64,000 bases of DNA, from the NCBI GenBank assembly GCA_029547705.1, contig JAKPOU010000035.1, forward strand, positions 62,001-126,000, in the 5' to 3' direction. The DNA is from Bacteroidota bacterium. Lineage in GTDB: Bacteria; Bacteroidota; Bacteroidia; Bacteroidales; VadinHA17. Every line of letters begins with the position of its first letter. Positions within the stretch are counted from its first letter, which is position 1. Below, piece by piece: positions 26,298 to 35,688 of the stretch. Under the pieces are notes generated by a model. That model was not told the origin of the DNA and made no database searches. It was given only the letters and a program-made list of their open reading frames with translations. Made by a program: the position numbers and the translations under genes.

Positions 26298-27656
26298 TTA
26301 ACAGTGTTTGAAAACATACTGTGTGAATGATCCGTAATCATTGTCCATCCGTGTATAATGCTCTTCCAGTTTCTCCAGGTTCTCAAGGGAAGGATGCCCG
26401 GGGGGAGTAAAACTCAAAATCCGTTCTATTTCGCCTGGAAACTTTGCCGGATGTGCAGTTTCCAGGGAGATGTAAACTGTCCCGTTCTTTTCTTCCGGAC
26501 CGGCTTTCGCAAGATAGTGTTCAAGCCCTTTCCATGCCACTGCCCCGTGCGGTTCAAGAAGTACTCCGTGATCCCTGTGGCATGACGCAATGGTTTCCCT
26601 GGTGGTATCGTCAGTTACGGAAACGCCGTGGAAATCCCTTCTCATCCTTTCCAGGTCGGGAGATTTAAGAATCGTCCCGTGTTCGTTCATCGATCCTCCG
26701 TAAAGAGCAACAATTCTGGCAAGGTTGCTGGGATGACCAACGTTCATTGCACTTGAGATACAATTCCGGGAGGGTACGATTATACTGTACGAACCGGTGC
26801 GAAGATATTCCGGTACCTCGTTGTTCTCGTTTGTGGCAATGATGAACTTTCTGACAGGCAGTCCAGCCTCCCTGGCAATAATTCCTCCCATCAGGTTTCC
26901 GTAATTCCCTGAAGGAACACTGAATACAACCGGCAGTAAGCCTGTCCGCGACCAGGCATAAATGTAGTAGACCGACTGGGGAAGCAGTCTGCCGATATTG
27001 ATTGAATTTGCTGAAGTCAGATTGAGATCCGACAGGGACTTGTCGAGAAATGCTTTTTTTACAATCCGCTGACAGTCGTCAAATTTTCCCCTTATCCCGA
27101 TCACTCTGACGTTCCCGTGAAGGGTGGTCATCTGTTTTCTCTGGGTATCACTTACTTCCCCGAGCGGGAAAAGAATAATGACATTGATATTTGACAGTCC
27201 GTGAAAGGCACTTGCAACAGCACTGCCTGTATCTCCCGATGTTGCTGTGAGAATCGTGTAATGCCTGTTTTCACCGGCAATAAAATGGTTCATCAGCCGG
27301 GCCATCATCCTCGCGGCGAAATCCTTGAAGGATGCCGTCGGGCCCTGATCCAGTCGGAGTATGTAGGATCTTTCCCCTGCTGGCTCAAGGGGAATGTCAA
27401 AGTTGTAGGCATCCCTGCACAGTGAATTCAGTACGTCGGATTCAATCTCCGTTTTCAGGAATTTATAGAGAAAGCTGAACGCCATTCCGGGGTAATCTTG
27501 ACCCCGGTAACCCATAAGTTCTTCAGGACTGAGAGAGGGGATGAACCGGGGCATGTACAGTCCCCCGTCAGGTGCAATGCCTTTCATGAGAGCTTCCCGG
27601 AATGACACTTCCGGTGCTTTCAGGTTGGTTGAATAATATCTGATTCTTTCTTTCAA
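26298..27656 (-). CDS. thrC: Threonine synthase
   Basis: A 452-residue PLP enzyme that converts O-phosphohomoserine to threonine. The N terminus (RYYSTNLKAPEVSFREAL, KGIAPDGGLYMP) and the PLP-lysine motif LDQGPTASFKDFAARMM with K111 are typical. Further core motifs are TSGDTGSAVASAF, LFPLGEVSDTQRKQM and VFSVPSGNYGNLMGG. It follows thrA by 56 bases and precedes thrH by 10, forming a threonine cluster with thrH in place of a homoserine kinase. Confidence 0.96.
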   Translation of the reverse strand: MKERIRYYSTNLKAPEVSFREALMKGIAPDGGLYMPRFIPSLSPEELMGYRGQDYPGMAFSFLYKFLKTEIESDVLNSLCRDAYNFDIPLEPAGERSYILRLDQGPTASFKDFAARMMARLMNHFIAGENRHYTILTATSGDTGSAVASAFHGLSNINVIILFPLGEVSDTQRKQMTTLHGNVRVIGIRGKFDDCQRIVKKAFLDKSLSDLNLTSANSINIGRLLPQSVYYIYAWSRTGLLPVVFSVPSGNYGNLMGGIIAREAGLPVRKFIIATNENNEVPEYLRTGSYSIIVPSRNCISSAMNVGHPSNLARIVALYGGSMNEHGTILKSPDLERMRRDFHGVSVTDDTTRETIASCHRDHGVLLEPHGAVAWKGLEHYLAKAGPEEKNGTVYISLETAHPAKFPGEIERILSFTPPGHPSLENLEKLEEHYTRMDNDYGSFTQYVFKHC

Positions 27657-27712
27657 TGATGTAAATTTATCTTATTCCGCCGGTGGCCTCTGTCAGGCAT
27701 GCGGTTTGCATC

Positions 27713-30145
27713 CTACACATTTACCACCCTCATGAGATCGGCAAACACACCGGCTGCGGTTACGTCTGCCCCGGCTCCGTAGCCCTTGATGACCATTGGC
27801 AGGTCGCAATACCTTTCCGTGGTCAGCAGAACAATATTGTTGCTGCCTTCCAGGAAAAATGAGGGATGGCCGGGTCCCACCTCCGCAAGCTCAACCTTTG
27901 CCTTACCATGGTCAAGAGTAGCCGTGAATCTCCACTTCCTGTTCTGTTTCTCAAGGTCAATACGTTTCTTCTCAAATTCATCATCCAGGGCTTCAACCTT
28001 CCTGTAAAAATCACTGATATCCCCCCTGAAGCATTCCTCGGGAAGAAACCTGCTTACGACAACATCACTGTATTCCAGTTTATAGCCTGACTCACGTGCA
28101 AGGATGAGGATTTTCCTGACAACATCCGTTCCGCTCAGATCAATACGGGGGTCCGGTTCCGAATAACCTTTTTCCCGGGCCTTCCGTATGGCCTTGCTAA
28201 GCGGTACGGAACCGCTCATTTCGTTGAATATGAAATTGAGGGTCCCGGAAAGTACGGCTTCTATTTTCAGAATCTTGTCGCCGCTGAGTACCAGGTCATT
28301 TATCGTTTTGATAATTGGCAGACCGGCACCGACTGTGGTTTCGTAGATGAATCTGACATCCCTTTCACCGGCAGTGCTTTTCAGCTGATGATAGTAGGAA
28401 TAATCCGAAGAGCATGCAATTTTGTTTGCCGTTACCACCGAGATGTAAGCTTCAAGGATCTCCGTGTACCTGGCAGCAACCTTTTCATTGGCAGTGCAAT
28501 CGATGAACACTGAATTCCGGAGATTCATGCTTTTCATATTCTGAATGAATAGTGCAATATCTGCCTTTTCCCCTGCATTCTTAAGTGTTTCACGGTATGA
28601 TTCAAGACTGATGCCTTCTGCATCAGTGATCATTCTGCGGGAATTGGTAATACCTGTAAGCCTCAGGTTCAGTTTGTACTCGCTGAGAAGAACCTTTTGC
28701 TGCTTTCTGAGCTGCGTGAGAAGACTTGTTCCGACAAGCCCGGTACCGGCAATGAACAGGTTCAGTTCCCTGAACCGTGACAGGAAGAAACCCTCATGTA
28801 TGACATTCAGTGCCTTTTTAAGGCTTTCCGTCTTTATCACGACTGAGATGTTAAGTTCCGAAGAACCCTGGGCGGTGGCTATGACATTTATTCCGTTGCT
28901 TCCCAGTGCCCTGAACAATGTAGCCGAAATGCCGGGAGTATTTTTCATTTTTTCTCCGACAATGGCAATAATTGACAGATTCTTTTCAACTATGATCTTA
29001 AGCTCCCTGTAAACGGAAATTTCCCGTTCAAATTCCTTTGATATTGCTTCTGTGGCTGTTCCGGAATCAGAGGGTTTGACGGCAAAAGTGATTGAATATT
29101 CCGATGAGGCCTGTGTTATGAGGATGATATTCACTTCGCTCTTTGCCAGAGCACCGAAGAGTCTTGCAGATATCCCTGTTACCCCGACCATTGCAGGTCC
29201 CTGAAGAGTGACAAGGTCTATGTGGTCAACCGAGGAAATTCCCTTGATAAGGCTGCTGCCCTGGTCGGCCAGATCATTGTTTATCAGCGTTCCTGCCGAT
29301 TCCGGGCTGAAAGTGTTTTTCACAAGTACAGGAATATTTTCCCTGAAAACAGGACGGAGGGTGGGGGTGTAGATAACCTTTGCACCGAAGTGGGAGAGTT
29401 CCATGGCTTCGGAGTATGTCAGGTTCTCAATTGTATAGGCTTTCTCCACTTTTTTGGGATCGGCTGTCATAAATCCGTCCACATCCTTCCAGATTTCGAG
29501 GATTTCCGACTTTAATGCAGCAGCCACAATTGCTGCCGTATAGTCCGAGCCTCCCCGCCCGAGTGTTGTCGTGCCGCCCTGATGGTTGCTGGCTATATAA
29601 CCCGGCAGCACTGCAAGCCTGTCAGAATTTTCAAGTGCTGATCTGATAAGGGAATTGGTGACCGGAAAATCAACAATTGCATTTCCTGGCCTGCCTTCCG
29701 TTTTGATCAGCTCCCTGGAATCAATATAAAGCGAATCCTCCAGGTACAGGCTGATGATAAAGGAGGATATCCTTTCACCGCCTGCCATTATCAGATCCAG
29801 GGCATGAGCGGTTGATTCGCGCAGGAGATAGAGTCCCCGCAGTACCTCTGTGAGTTCACCGGAAATAGCATCAATGTGTTTTTGTGCCCTGTTAAGATCA
29901 TCCTCATCGCTCAGAAGTCCGGATGCAAATTCCCGCTGGGCTGAAATCAGTTTTTCAAGATTTCCGGAATACTCTTCCCTGCCCTGCGATGCAAGTTCCG
30001 CTATCTGCGACAACTGGTCGGTCACTCCCTCAAAAGCCGAAACAACAACTATGCACGGAAGACTGTTCCGCCTTATGATTTCCTTAACCCTTTTTATCCT
30101 TTCCGGTGTCCCCAGTGATGAACCGCCGAATTTCAGGACCTTCAT
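27713..30145 (-). CDS. thrA: Bifunctional aspartokinase / homoserine dehydrogenase I
   Basis: An 810-residue fusion catalysing the first and third steps from aspartate to homoserine. The aspartokinase domain opens with MKVLKFGGSSLGTPE and holds TTLGRGGSDYTAA. Two regulatory ACT segments follow (VTLQGPAMVGVTGIS and IAIVGEKMKNTPGIS), which usually bind threonine. The homoserine dehydrogenase domain starts at about residue 455 with the NAD motif LFIAGTGLVGTSLL and includes TTVGAGLPIIKTINDL and DPRIDLSGTDVVRK. Just upstream lies a hairpin with a T-run, which may either end the transporter transcript or serve as an attenuator. Confidence 0.97.
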   Translation of the reverse strand: MKVLKFGGSSLGTPERIKRVKEIIRRNSLPCIVVVSAFEGVTDQLSQIAELASQGREEYSGNLEKLISAQREFASGLLSDEDDLNRAQKHIDAISGELTEVLRGLYLLRESTAHALDLIMAGGERISSFIISLYLEDSLYIDSRELIKTEGRPGNAIVDFPVTNSLIRSALENSDRLAVLPGYIASNHQGGTTTLGRGGSDYTAAIVAAALKSEILEIWKDVDGFMTADPKKVEKAYTIENLTYSEAMELSHFGAKVIYTPTLRPVFRENIPVLVKNTFSPESAGTLINNDLADQGSSLIKGISSVDHIDLVTLQGPAMVGVTGISARLFGALAKSEVNIILITQASSEYSITFAVKPSDSGTATEAISKEFEREISVYRELKIIVEKNLSIIAIVGEKMKNTPGISATLFRALGSNGINVIATAQGSSELNISVVIKTESLKKALNVIHEGFFLSRFRELNLFIAGTGLVGTSLLTQLRKQQKVLLSEYKLNLRLTGITNSRRMITDAEGISLESYRETLKNAGEKADIALFIQNMKSMNLRNSVFIDCTANEKVAARYTEILEAYISVVTANKIACSSDYSYYHQLKSTAGERDVRFIYETTVGAGLPIIKTINDLVLSGDKILKIEAVLSGTLNFIFNEMSGSVPLSKAIRKAREKGYSEPDPRIDLSGTDVVRKILILARESGYKLEYSDVVVSRFLPEECFRGDISDFYRKVEALDDEFEKKRIDLEKQNRKWRFTATLDHGKAKVELAEVGPGHPSFFLEGSNNIVLLTTERYCDLPMVIKGYGAGADVTAAGVFADLMRVVNV

Positions 30146-30166
30146 ATTTCTTCCATTTTTATATCG

Positions 30167-30195
30167 TAAAAGGGCGTTGTATTAACTAACGCCCT
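30167..30195 (-). terminator. Hairpin with T-run upstream of thrA: terminator or attenuator
   Basis: On the minus strand AGGGCGTT (30195-30188) pairs perfectly with AACGCCCT (30178-30171) around a 9-base loop, followed by TTTT. It lies 31 bases after the end of the peptide transporter gene and about 20 bases before ATG of thrA. No separate thrA promoter fits in the remaining space, so transcription of thrA may depend on readthrough. Confidence 0.7.
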
Positions 30196-30225
30196 GTATA
30201 AATCCGTTCACCAAAGCATCATGAT

Positions 30226-32082
30226 CTAACTTCCTGAAGCTTTTTCAAGTCTTTTCAGGATAGAGAAGATGAATCCTGCTGAAAGTAACAGGCAGACAAT
30301 AAATATCAGCCATAAGGTGCTCAGCTGGATCTTGTCCCACAGGAGTGTTCCGACAAAAAGAAGCTTGTTGCCAGCGGCCGTGGCAAGGAGCCATCCTCCC
30401 TGCATCAGGCCCTGAAACCTTGAGGGAGCTACTTTTGATACGAAGGAAAGTCCCATCGGACTGAGGAAGAGTTCTGCCACAGTAAGAATCAGATAACTGT
30501 TTATCAGCCAGTATGGCGAAACCCTGTCGGCATCCGCAACAGGCGACCCGCCCAGTGATGCGGGAGAGGGTGCTCCTATGGAACCTATCAGTACAATAAG
30601 GAAACCTACTGAAGCAATCAGTAATCCTATGCCTATCTTTTTGGGTGTGGATGGTTCAATACCTTTTTTGTTGAGCCATGAAAAGAATGCAAGCACGGGG
30701 AAGGTAAGCGCTACAATGAACAGAGGATTGAACTGCTGGAAAATTTCCGGCGATATGGCATTCTGCGGTCCAAAGGGGGATAAGAACCTTCCGAGCAGGG
30801 TGGTGGGATCAAATCCTGTAAGGAAAAAGACAACGAACCAGAGGCCGGCAGCAAGCAAAACAGCCCCGGTGATCCTGAAATTCCGCGGCTGTTTTTTGTA
30901 GAACAGCATAACTATCCCCGCAATAACGGCAATAAAAGCAAGTATTGAGGGAAGTGTGAAAAACAGACCGGTAAAGGGGCCAACCTGCTTGACCGTATAA
31001 TCCCTTGCAAAAAGTGTAAGTGTAAGCCCGTTCTGGTGAAATGACATCCAGAAGAAAATAGCAACAAAGAAGACAAGTACCAGTGCGGTCACTCTTGCCC
31101 TTTCTTCCTTTCGTGAACTGAGGATTATCCATGTGACAAAGCCTGCAAAGACACCAAATGCCAGTCCGGTTGCAACATCAATCTGATTCAGCAGCTGAAG
31201 CAGGAAGGCAGTGACTCCTATGGCTGCGATTGCTGCTGCTATGGGAAGAGCTTCGAACTCTATCTTTTCAGCTGTTTTGATATTTTTCTCCTCTGCCCTG
31301 ACTGCTGATACAACCTTGTCCTTGCTGGGCAGCAGTCTGTTGAAAATCACATATACCAGCAGCGAAATTATCATTGCCCCGGCTGCCACGGCAAAGGCAT
31401 AATTGTAACCCCTGGAAAACACCTCGAGATAATTATTGGCAAAAGCTGAAAGATCGCTGACCGGGCCACTGAGACTGACCTTATCGGCCAGCTGCTGAAA
31501 TACGGTAATATCGGTCAGTGTGCCCTTATTGAACTGATGACAGAGGGAGGGGAGACTGCCGTCATGCAGAAAGCCATTGGTTTTAAGCCACCAGTTGCGC
31601 ATGCCGTCGGCTGCATGGGGTGCAAAGAAGGCACCGATATTGATACCCATGTAGAAGATCATAAAGGCTGTATCCCTTAGTTTTGAATATCTGGGATCAT
31701 CATACATCTGGCCGACTACCGCCTGAAGGTTTCCCTTGAACAAACCGTTGCCCAGTGCAATGGTTCCGAGACCGATAAGGGTAACCGTAAGAGTCATGCC
31801 GGGTATGGCCATTACGAAATAACCTATGAACATCACTATTATTCCGGCAAGTATCACAAGCTTGTATTTCTTGGTGGAATCTGCCAGTACACCTCCTATA
31901 AGGGCAAGTGCATAAATGGCAAAATAGAACCAGCTGTAAATGTCGCCCGCTGCCTTGGCAGGGAGGTCATATTTAGCCTGAAGAAAAAGTACCAGAATGG
32001 CCATCATGGTATAGAAGCCAAACCTTTCACCCATGTTTGAGAAAAAGGCAACGAGCAATCCCCTGGGATGATTTTTTAGCAT
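30226..32082 (-). CDS. POT-family proton-coupled peptide transporter
   Basis: A 618-residue inner-membrane permease of the POT/PTR2 group, with about 12-14 membrane spans, that takes up di- and tripeptides with protons. The signature segment reads SNMGERFGFYTMMAILVLFL; the classical ExxERFxYY motif is thus NxxERFxFY, as I recall for a Bacteroidota branch. Other family marks are GGVLADSTKKYK, FYMGINIGAFFAPHAAD and the C-terminal FLSPMGLSFVSKVAPSRFQGLMQGGW. An insertion of about 60 residues at 145-205 may form an extra loop. It lies upstream of thrA but is separated by a terminator-like hairpin. Confidence 0.93.
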   Translation of the reverse strand: MLKNHPRGLLVAFFSNMGERFGFYTMMAILVLFLQAKYDLPAKAAGDIYSWFYFAIYALALIGGVLADSTKKYKLVILAGIIVMFIGYFVMAIPGMTLTVTLIGLGTIALGNGLFKGNLQAVVGQMYDDPRYSKLRDTAFMIFYMGINIGAFFAPHAADGMRNWWLKTNGFLHDGSLPSLCHQFNKGTLTDITVFQQLADKVSLSGPVSDLSAFANNYLEVFSRGYNYAFAVAAGAMIISLLVYVIFNRLLPSKDKVVSAVRAEEKNIKTAEKIEFEALPIAAAIAAIGVTAFLLQLLNQIDVATGLAFGVFAGFVTWIILSSRKEERARVTALVLVFFVAIFFWMSFHQNGLTLTLFARDYTVKQVGPFTGLFFTLPSILAFIAVIAGIVMLFYKKQPRNFRITGAVLLAAGLWFVVFFLTGFDPTTLLGRFLSPFGPQNAISPEIFQQFNPLFIVALTFPVLAFFSWLNKKGIEPSTPKKIGIGLLIASVGFLIVLIGSIGAPSPASLGGSPVADADRVSPYWLINSYLILTVAELFLSPMGLSFVSKVAPSRFQGLMQGGWLLATAAGNKLLFVGTLLWDKIQLSTLWLIFIVCLLLSAGFIFSILKRLEKASGS

Positions 32083-32197
32083 AAATTCAGTTTTAATTCA
32101 TTTACAATTTGTTGCTGACCTGAAGGTTAAAAATACAATCAGCCGGAAAACCGGTACTGCCGGTCCGTTACCGGAAGGAAACAAATATATTAATCTT

Positions 32198-32228
32198 TTT
32201 TAATTATTGCTTTTAGAGATTAAATTTG
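32198..32228 (+). promoter_or_regulatory. Promoter of the NAD(P)HX repair gene
   Basis: TTTT (32198-32201), a 19-base spacer and TAAATTTG (32221-32228) match TTTG-N19-TAnnTTTG with one mismatch. Transcription would start near 32235, which favours ATG 32248 over ATG 32236. Confidence 0.5.
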
Positions 32229-32247
32229 TGGCAAAATGCATTTAAGG

Positions 32248-33765
32248 ATGAAGATATTCAGCTCCGCGCAGATCAGGGAGATTGATGATTATACAATAAG
32301 ACAGGAACCTGTTGCTTCTGTTGATCTTATGGAACGTGCCGCTCTGAAACTCCTTGAGTGGTACAGGAGAAAATTTACACGTTCACGCAGAATCCTGATT
32401 TTCGCCGGACCCGGCAACAACGGCGGTGACGGACTGGCACTGGCAAGATTGCTCGAAGAAGAAAGATATGAGCCGGAACTCTTTTATGTTCATTTCAGTG
32501 ATACTACTTCTCAGGACTGGAAGATTAACAGGGAAAGACTTCAGAAATCCACGCGTGTTCCGTTCAGAATTATTGATTCTGCAGAACAATTTCCCCTGAC
32601 AGGCCCGGATGATGTAATTATTGATGCAATTTTCGGCTCGGGGCTGTCCCGCCCGGTAACAGGGCTCCCCTCAGAAGTAATAAGGATGATAAATCAGAGC
32701 GGAAGAACCGTTATTGCCATTGATATCCCTTCCGGACTGATGGGGGAGGATAATACGTCAAATGATTATGACAGTATTGTAAGAGCCGATTATACCCTCA
32801 GTTTCCAGTTTCCCAAACTGTCATTCCTGTTCAGGGAAAACGAAATTTTCGTGGGGGAATGGGTCGTTCTGCCCATTGGTCTTTCCCCCGGGGCCATAGC
32901 TGCTATAAATACTCCGTGGGAGCTAGTGGAAAAAGCGCATGTGGCTTCCCTTTTAAAGAAAAGGCGAAAGTTTGATCATAAAGGCATATACGGACATGCT
33001 CTTCTGATAGGAGGTTCTGCGGGAAAAATGGGAGCACTTGTACTGGCTGCCAGAGCAGCGCTGCGTACAGGTGCCGGACTGGTAAGCTGCCATGTCCCGG
33101 CCGGCGGGGGCGTGATTATGCAGTGCAGCGTACCGGAAGCAATGGTCATTTCTGACAGGGAGAATGACTATATTTCCGGTATTGATCCCACGGAAGCCTT
33201 TGATGCTTTCGGGATAGGGCCCGGAATGGGGACCAGAAAAGAGTCAGGCGAGGCTCTCGGCAGATTCCTGCTTTCATGCAGAAATCCCGTTGTAATTGAT
33301 GCTGATGCCCTGAACCTCTTGTCTGTGAACAAGGAATATCTTGACTGTCTTCCGGAGAAAACAATACTCACACCGCATCCGAAAGAGTTTGAAAGACTTG
33401 CAGGCAGGGCAGCATCAGATTTCCAGCGCCTTGAAAAACAGGTTGAATTTTCAGTGAGGTATAAATGTGTTGTGGTGCTTAAGGGTGCCTTTACTTCAGT
33501 CACTGATTCCTCGGGCAATGTCTGGTTCAACAGCAGCGGCAATCCCGGGATGGCAACGGCAGGAAGCGGAGACGTCCTTACCGGAATGATCCTTTCTCTT
33601 CTGGCCCAGGGATACGACACGGTGAATGCGGCACTGGCCGGGGTCTGCCTTCATGGCCTTGCCGGCGATGTTGCCGCGGAAAAATTGTCCTTTGAAGCCA
33701 TTATTGCTTCTGATATAGTTGAGAGTATTTCCGGAGCCTACAGGAGAATAAGGGAAGAGATCTGA
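32248..33765 (+). CDS. nnr: Bifunctional NAD(P)H-hydrate epimerase / ADP-dependent dehydratase
   Basis: A 505-residue repair enzyme that epimerises and dehydrates hydrated NAD(P)H (NADHX, NADPHX). The N-terminal YjeF epimerase domain (to about residue 215) starts KIFSSAQIREIDDYTI and has FAGPGNNGGDGLALARLL and VIAIDIPSGLMGED. The C-terminal YjeF dehydratase domain has GHALLIGGSAGKMGA, GIGPGMGTRKESG, VVIDADALNLL, ILTPHPKEFERL and the phosphate-binding NPGMATAGSGDVLTGMI. ATG 32248 gives the usual family start; ATG 32236 would sit at or before the expected transcript start. Confidence 0.95.
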   Translation: MKIFSSAQIREIDDYTIRQEPVASVDLMERAALKLLEWYRRKFTRSRRILIFAGPGNNGGDGLALARLLEEERYEPELFYVHFSDTTSQDWKINRERLQKSTRVPFRIIDSAEQFPLTGPDDVIIDAIFGSGLSRPVTGLPSEVIRMINQSGRTVIAIDIPSGLMGEDNTSNDYDSIVRADYTLSFQFPKLSFLFRENEIFVGEWVVLPIGLSPGAIAAINTPWELVEKAHVASLLKKRRKFDHKGIYGHALLIGGSAGKMGALVLAARAALRTGAGLVSCHVPAGGGVIMQCSVPEAMVISDRENDYISGIDPTEAFDAFGIGPGMGTRKESGEALGRFLLSCRNPVVIDADALNLLSVNKEYLDCLPEKTILTPHPKEFERLAGRAASDFQRLEKQVEFSVRYKCVVVLKGAFTSVTDSSGNVWFNSSGNPGMATAGSGDVLTGMILSLLAQGYDTVNAALAGVCLHGLAGDVAAEKLSFEAIIASDIVESISGAYRRIREEI

Positions 33766-33845
33766 CGTTTTAAGAAACAAATGCTGCAAAGTTATATCTT
33801 AGCAGGATGAGCTTTTTAATTATTGAATTTTTAAAAAATATACTG

Positions 33846-34967
33846 ATGAAAAAAACAGGACTATTACTTACTTATTTAATGATAATATTACTTGCAGGTT
33901 CGTGCTCCCTTTTCCGGAATACATCGAAATCCTATACAAGGGTGACACCGCTTTCAGATACAACGGTGCTGAGGGAAGGCAGCCTGATTTATGCCCTGCC
34001 CAGAACCATGTTTACCATAAAAGTTGAACTTGAAAGAACAATCGAGCTTCCCGGTCCCTATGCAGGATATGCTGATGAGCTGCTTGGCCTCAGGAATGTC
34101 ATCCTGCATGAAAATGAGAACTGGATGATAAGAAGTGTTTCAGTCAGTTCACATGAAGAAGCTGATCCTTCGGAATTCTATGTAATCGAAAGTAATACGC
34201 AGATGCAGTCGAATTATCTTGCACTCAGGAAGGAAGGACTGATATTTGATCTGTATCCCCGGACATCTGCCCGCTTAATTGATGAATCAGACGGTAAGGA
34301 AATTGATGTCAGCCGTTTCAGATCATTTGACCTGGGCTCGGATGAGTATTACAGGGTTCAGACCGACACTGTCTACAAACGGGTAAGTGTGGACGAGCAG
34401 TTTATCAGGATTCCGTACATTGTGGAGAAAAGGAAAAAACTGTCTGATGCCCAGCTTGCCGAAAAGGCTGCAAGACGGCTGATGGATCTCAGGGACGGGA
34501 AATTCATGATTCTTATGGGTGAGGCAAATGTCTTTCCCCAGAGCACTGCAGCCATTGATGAAATTAACCGTATGGAGAGGGAGCTTACTGAACTGTTTAC
34601 AGGCAAAACAATTACGGATATCAGAACATTTACCTACAGCCTTGTGCCTGAAAAAAGGATGGAGGGTGCAGAGGTGGGGATATTCCGCTTTTCAGAACTG
34701 ACAGGTCCGGAAGCAGTTGACTCTGAATCCGGCATGCCCGTAGTCATAGAGATGGTTCCGGAAAGAAAAACAAAGGATATTGCAGTTATTTCCCGCGGTC
34801 CTGCTGATTCATCTCCTTCCGGCCCCTCCAGGGTTTATTACAGGATACCCGATATTGTAAATGTAAAGATAAGGCTGGGAGACGAAACATTATATAATTC
34901 ACGGAAGCTGGTATACCAGTTCGGCACAGTTATGCAATTGCCGGCAAATTATATAATTGGCAGGTGA
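33846..34967 (+). CDS. DUF4831 family lipoprotein
   Basis: A 373-residue predicted lipoprotein (signal with lipobox LLAGSC). The segment SLIYALPRTMFTIKVELERTIELPGPYAGYADELLGL is the hallmark I know for DUF4831, a Bacteroidota family without known function. The remainder is beta-rich with EKAARRLMDLRDGKFMILMGEAN. An upstream ATG at 33807 exists in frame, but ATG 33846 gives a proper signal peptide (MKKTGLLLTYLMIILL). The stop codon abuts the stop of the convergent thioredoxin-fold gene. Confidence 0.82.
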   Translation: MKKTGLLLTYLMIILLAGSCSLFRNTSKSYTRVTPLSDTTVLREGSLIYALPRTMFTIKVELERTIELPGPYAGYADELLGLRNVILHENENWMIRSVSVSSHEEADPSEFYVIESNTQMQSNYLALRKEGLIFDLYPRTSARLIDESDGKEIDVSRFRSFDLGSDEYYRVQTDTVYKRVSVDEQFIRIPYIVEKRKKLSDAQLAEKAARRLMDLRDGKFMILMGEANVFPQSTAAIDEINRMERELTELFTGKTITDIRTFTYSLVPEKRMEGAEVGIFRFSELTGPEAVDSESGMPVVIEMVPERKTKDIAVISRGPADSSPSGPSRVYYRIPDIVNVKIRLGDETLYNSRKLVYQFGTVMQLPANYIIGR

Positions 34968-35513
34968 TTACTGAAGCCTGCCTGTGAAATTTTTCTGAAA
35001 CTCATCCCACTTCTGGGTTTTGTAGGCATCATCTGCAAAGAAACTCAGCAATACTTCCATATCCCTGGGTGCCCTGAACCCTGGTACCGGGGAAACTGCA
35101 AAGCGGTCATCCTCCCTGGTCATGAAAACCACGGTGGGATATGAAAGCTGTCCCTGAAGAAGGGCCACTGCAAGCTGATGAGCCCTTCCGGCTTTACCGT
35201 CATTGATGAAGGTTTGTCCCATGAATGTAACACTGTTTTTTCCTTCTGCATTGAATTTCACCGGATAGAATTTCCTGTTCAGCAGATCGGCAATGACGGG
35301 ATCGGTAAATGTTTCATTATCCATTTTTTTGCACCATCCGCACCAGTCGGTATAGGTATCAATGAATATAGGACGCGGGGCTTTATTATATAATTTTTCC
35401 GCTTCTTCCATTGTGTACCATCTGACACCTGTTCCGGCCGAAGGGGATGCAACCTGGGAATACAGACCCGATGTGACTACTGTTAACAGCAATAGTGTGA
35501 ATATTTTTCTCAT
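34968..35513 (-). CDS. Thioredoxin-fold secreted protein
   Basis: A 181-residue exported protein (signal ending GLYSQ) with a thioredoxin-like domain of the DUF255/thioredoxin_7 type. The redox motif is C58-GW-C61 in FIDTYTDWCGWCKKMDNETF, followed by DPVIADLLNRKFYPVKFNAEG and the cis-Pro region QLSYPTVVFMTRED. It probably reduces or isomerises disulfides in the periplasm. A TTATTTTG element with TTTA 19 bases upstream (35533-35563, minus strand) may be its promoter, at two mismatches from consensus. Confidence 0.88.
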   Translation of the reverse strand: MRKIFTLLLLTVVTSGLYSQVASPSAGTGVRWYTMEEAEKLYNKAPRPIFIDTYTDWCGWCKKMDNETFTDPVIADLLNRKFYPVKFNAEGKNSVTFMGQTFINDGKAGRAHQLAVALLQGQLSYPTVVFMTREDDRFAVSPVPGFRAPRDMEVLLSFFADDAYKTQKWDEFQKNFTGRLQ

Positions 35514-35688
35514 TTTTCTGTGTTAATTAATGCAAAATAACTTCATTTTCCTGAATTGATAAAATCATTCAGACATTTCCGCCATGAAATGACAACAATT
35601 CCGGGCAGGTAATGTTCATTGCAGATTAATATCAGGAGATTCATCCGTTTATTTTTTTACATTTACCGCCATTAAGCTCTGGGGATTT

